7,612 bases of DNA from Spirochaetaceae bacterium (GTDB lineage: Bacteria > Spirochaetota > Spirochaetia > Treponematales > Breznakiellaceae), in the NCBI GenBank assembly GCA_031265015.1, contig JAISDG010000154.1, positions 1 through 7,612 of the forward strand, given 5' to 3'. Shown here piece by piece: positions 7,494-7,612 of the stretch. Under the pieces are notes generated by a model. That model saw only the letters and a list, made by a program, of their open reading frames with translations, had not been told where the DNA came from and did no database searches. The position numbers and the translations under genes were made by a program. How positions within the stretch are numbered: position 1 is the first letter of the stretch; each line of letters begins with the position of its first letter.

Positions 7494-7534
7494 AAACAAA
7501 GGCTTACCGTCCGCAAATACGCGGACGGTAAGCC
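7493..7534 (-). terminator. Rho-independent terminator of the P-II gene
   Basis: GGCTTACCGTCCGC (7501-7514) pairs perfectly over 14 bp with GCGGACGGTAAGCC (7521-7534) around a 6-base loop. On the minus strand the stem begins 21 bases after the P-II stop and is followed immediately by TTTGTTTT (7500-7493). On the plus strand a TTTTTT run lies nine bases beyond the stem (7544-7549), so it may work in both directions, more weakly rightward. Confidence 0.88.
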
Positions 7535-7555
7535 CCGCCTCCGTTTTTTGTAATG

Positions 7556-7612
7556 TTATCCGATGGCGATAGAGCCGGTCTCTCCGGTCCTAATCCTGAT
7601 ACATTCTTCGAT
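7556..7612 (-). CDS. P-II nitrogen regulatory protein, C-terminal end only
   Basis: Only the last 18 codons and TAA are inside the window; the rest lies beyond the right edge. They read IEECIRIRTGETGSIAIG. The RIRTGETG motif is the conserved C-terminal signature of P-II proteins (GlnB/GlnK), which sense 2-oxoglutarate, ATP/ADP and, in many bacteria, glutamine through uridylylation, and control ammonium transport and glutamine synthetase activity or expression. The uridylylated loop is out of view, so GlnB and GlnK cannot be told apart and no symbol is given. The gene has its own terminator and points toward glnN about 900 bp downstream, so it is transcribed separately but belongs to the same nitrogen-assimilation neighbourhood. 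Confidence 0.87.
   Translation of the reverse strand: MEECIRIRTGETGSIAIG

Noticed and set aside
7299..7553. Complete 84-residue gene starting at GTG 7299
   Set aside because: The start is inside the CotH conserved block, similarity continues upstream to 7173, and the last residues are translated from a terminator hairpin. It is a remnant, not a gene.

Overview
The window is G+C-rich over most of its length. It looks like chromosomal DNA from a spirochaete of the Treponema group, possibly a termite-gut or related environmental lineage. The clues are a spirochaete-style lipoprotein signal, a PilZ protein and two conserved hypotheticals of a treponemal type, and a type III glutamine synthetase beside a P-II gene. 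The assignment rests on recalled family resemblance, not on a search.

Left part (1-4358). Two minus-strand genes form an operon: an unrecognised 197-residue protein (1150-1743) and, starting at the very next base, a lipoprotein (1149 down to beyond position 1, cut by the window edge) with two LGFP-like segments. Divergent from them, a plus-strand pair encodes a PilZ (putative c-di-GMP-binding) protein (1804-2796) and a tetratricopeptide-repeat protein (2811-3935). The two operons share a 60-bp intergenic region with overlapping divergent promoters, both so close to their start codons that the mRNAs would be nearly leaderless. A short conserved-type hypothetical (3939-4358, minus) converges on the TPR gene with three bases between stop codons. 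It too has a -10-like box just before its ATG.

Middle (4359-6980). A hairpin-rich stretch precedes the end of glnN, which encodes a 709-residue type III glutamine synthetase (4520-6649, minus). Upstream of its Shine-Dalgarno sequence is a full match to the sigma-54 (-24/-12) promoter consensus at 6708-6723. This implies nitrogen-responsive, enhancer-dependent transcription and rules out the longer upstream start. About 210-235 bp above the inferred transcription start is a perfect 11-bp inverted repeat, a candidate regulator site.

Right part (6980-7612). An AT-richer island contains two truncated genes joined head to head: the C-terminal part of an HTH regulator (minus) and an internal slice of a CotH-kinase-family protein (plus). 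It ends at a strong hairpin terminator, beyond which lie the last 18 codons of a P-II (GlnB/GlnK) protein on the minus strand. P-II and glutamine synthetase are therefore neighbours in the same orientation, forming a nitrogen-assimilation locus interrupted by a scar of gene debris. I did not see a convincing new multi-gene system. The most notable signals are the sigma-54 promoter of glnN, the repeated near-leaderless promoter architecture, and the gene-remnant junction.
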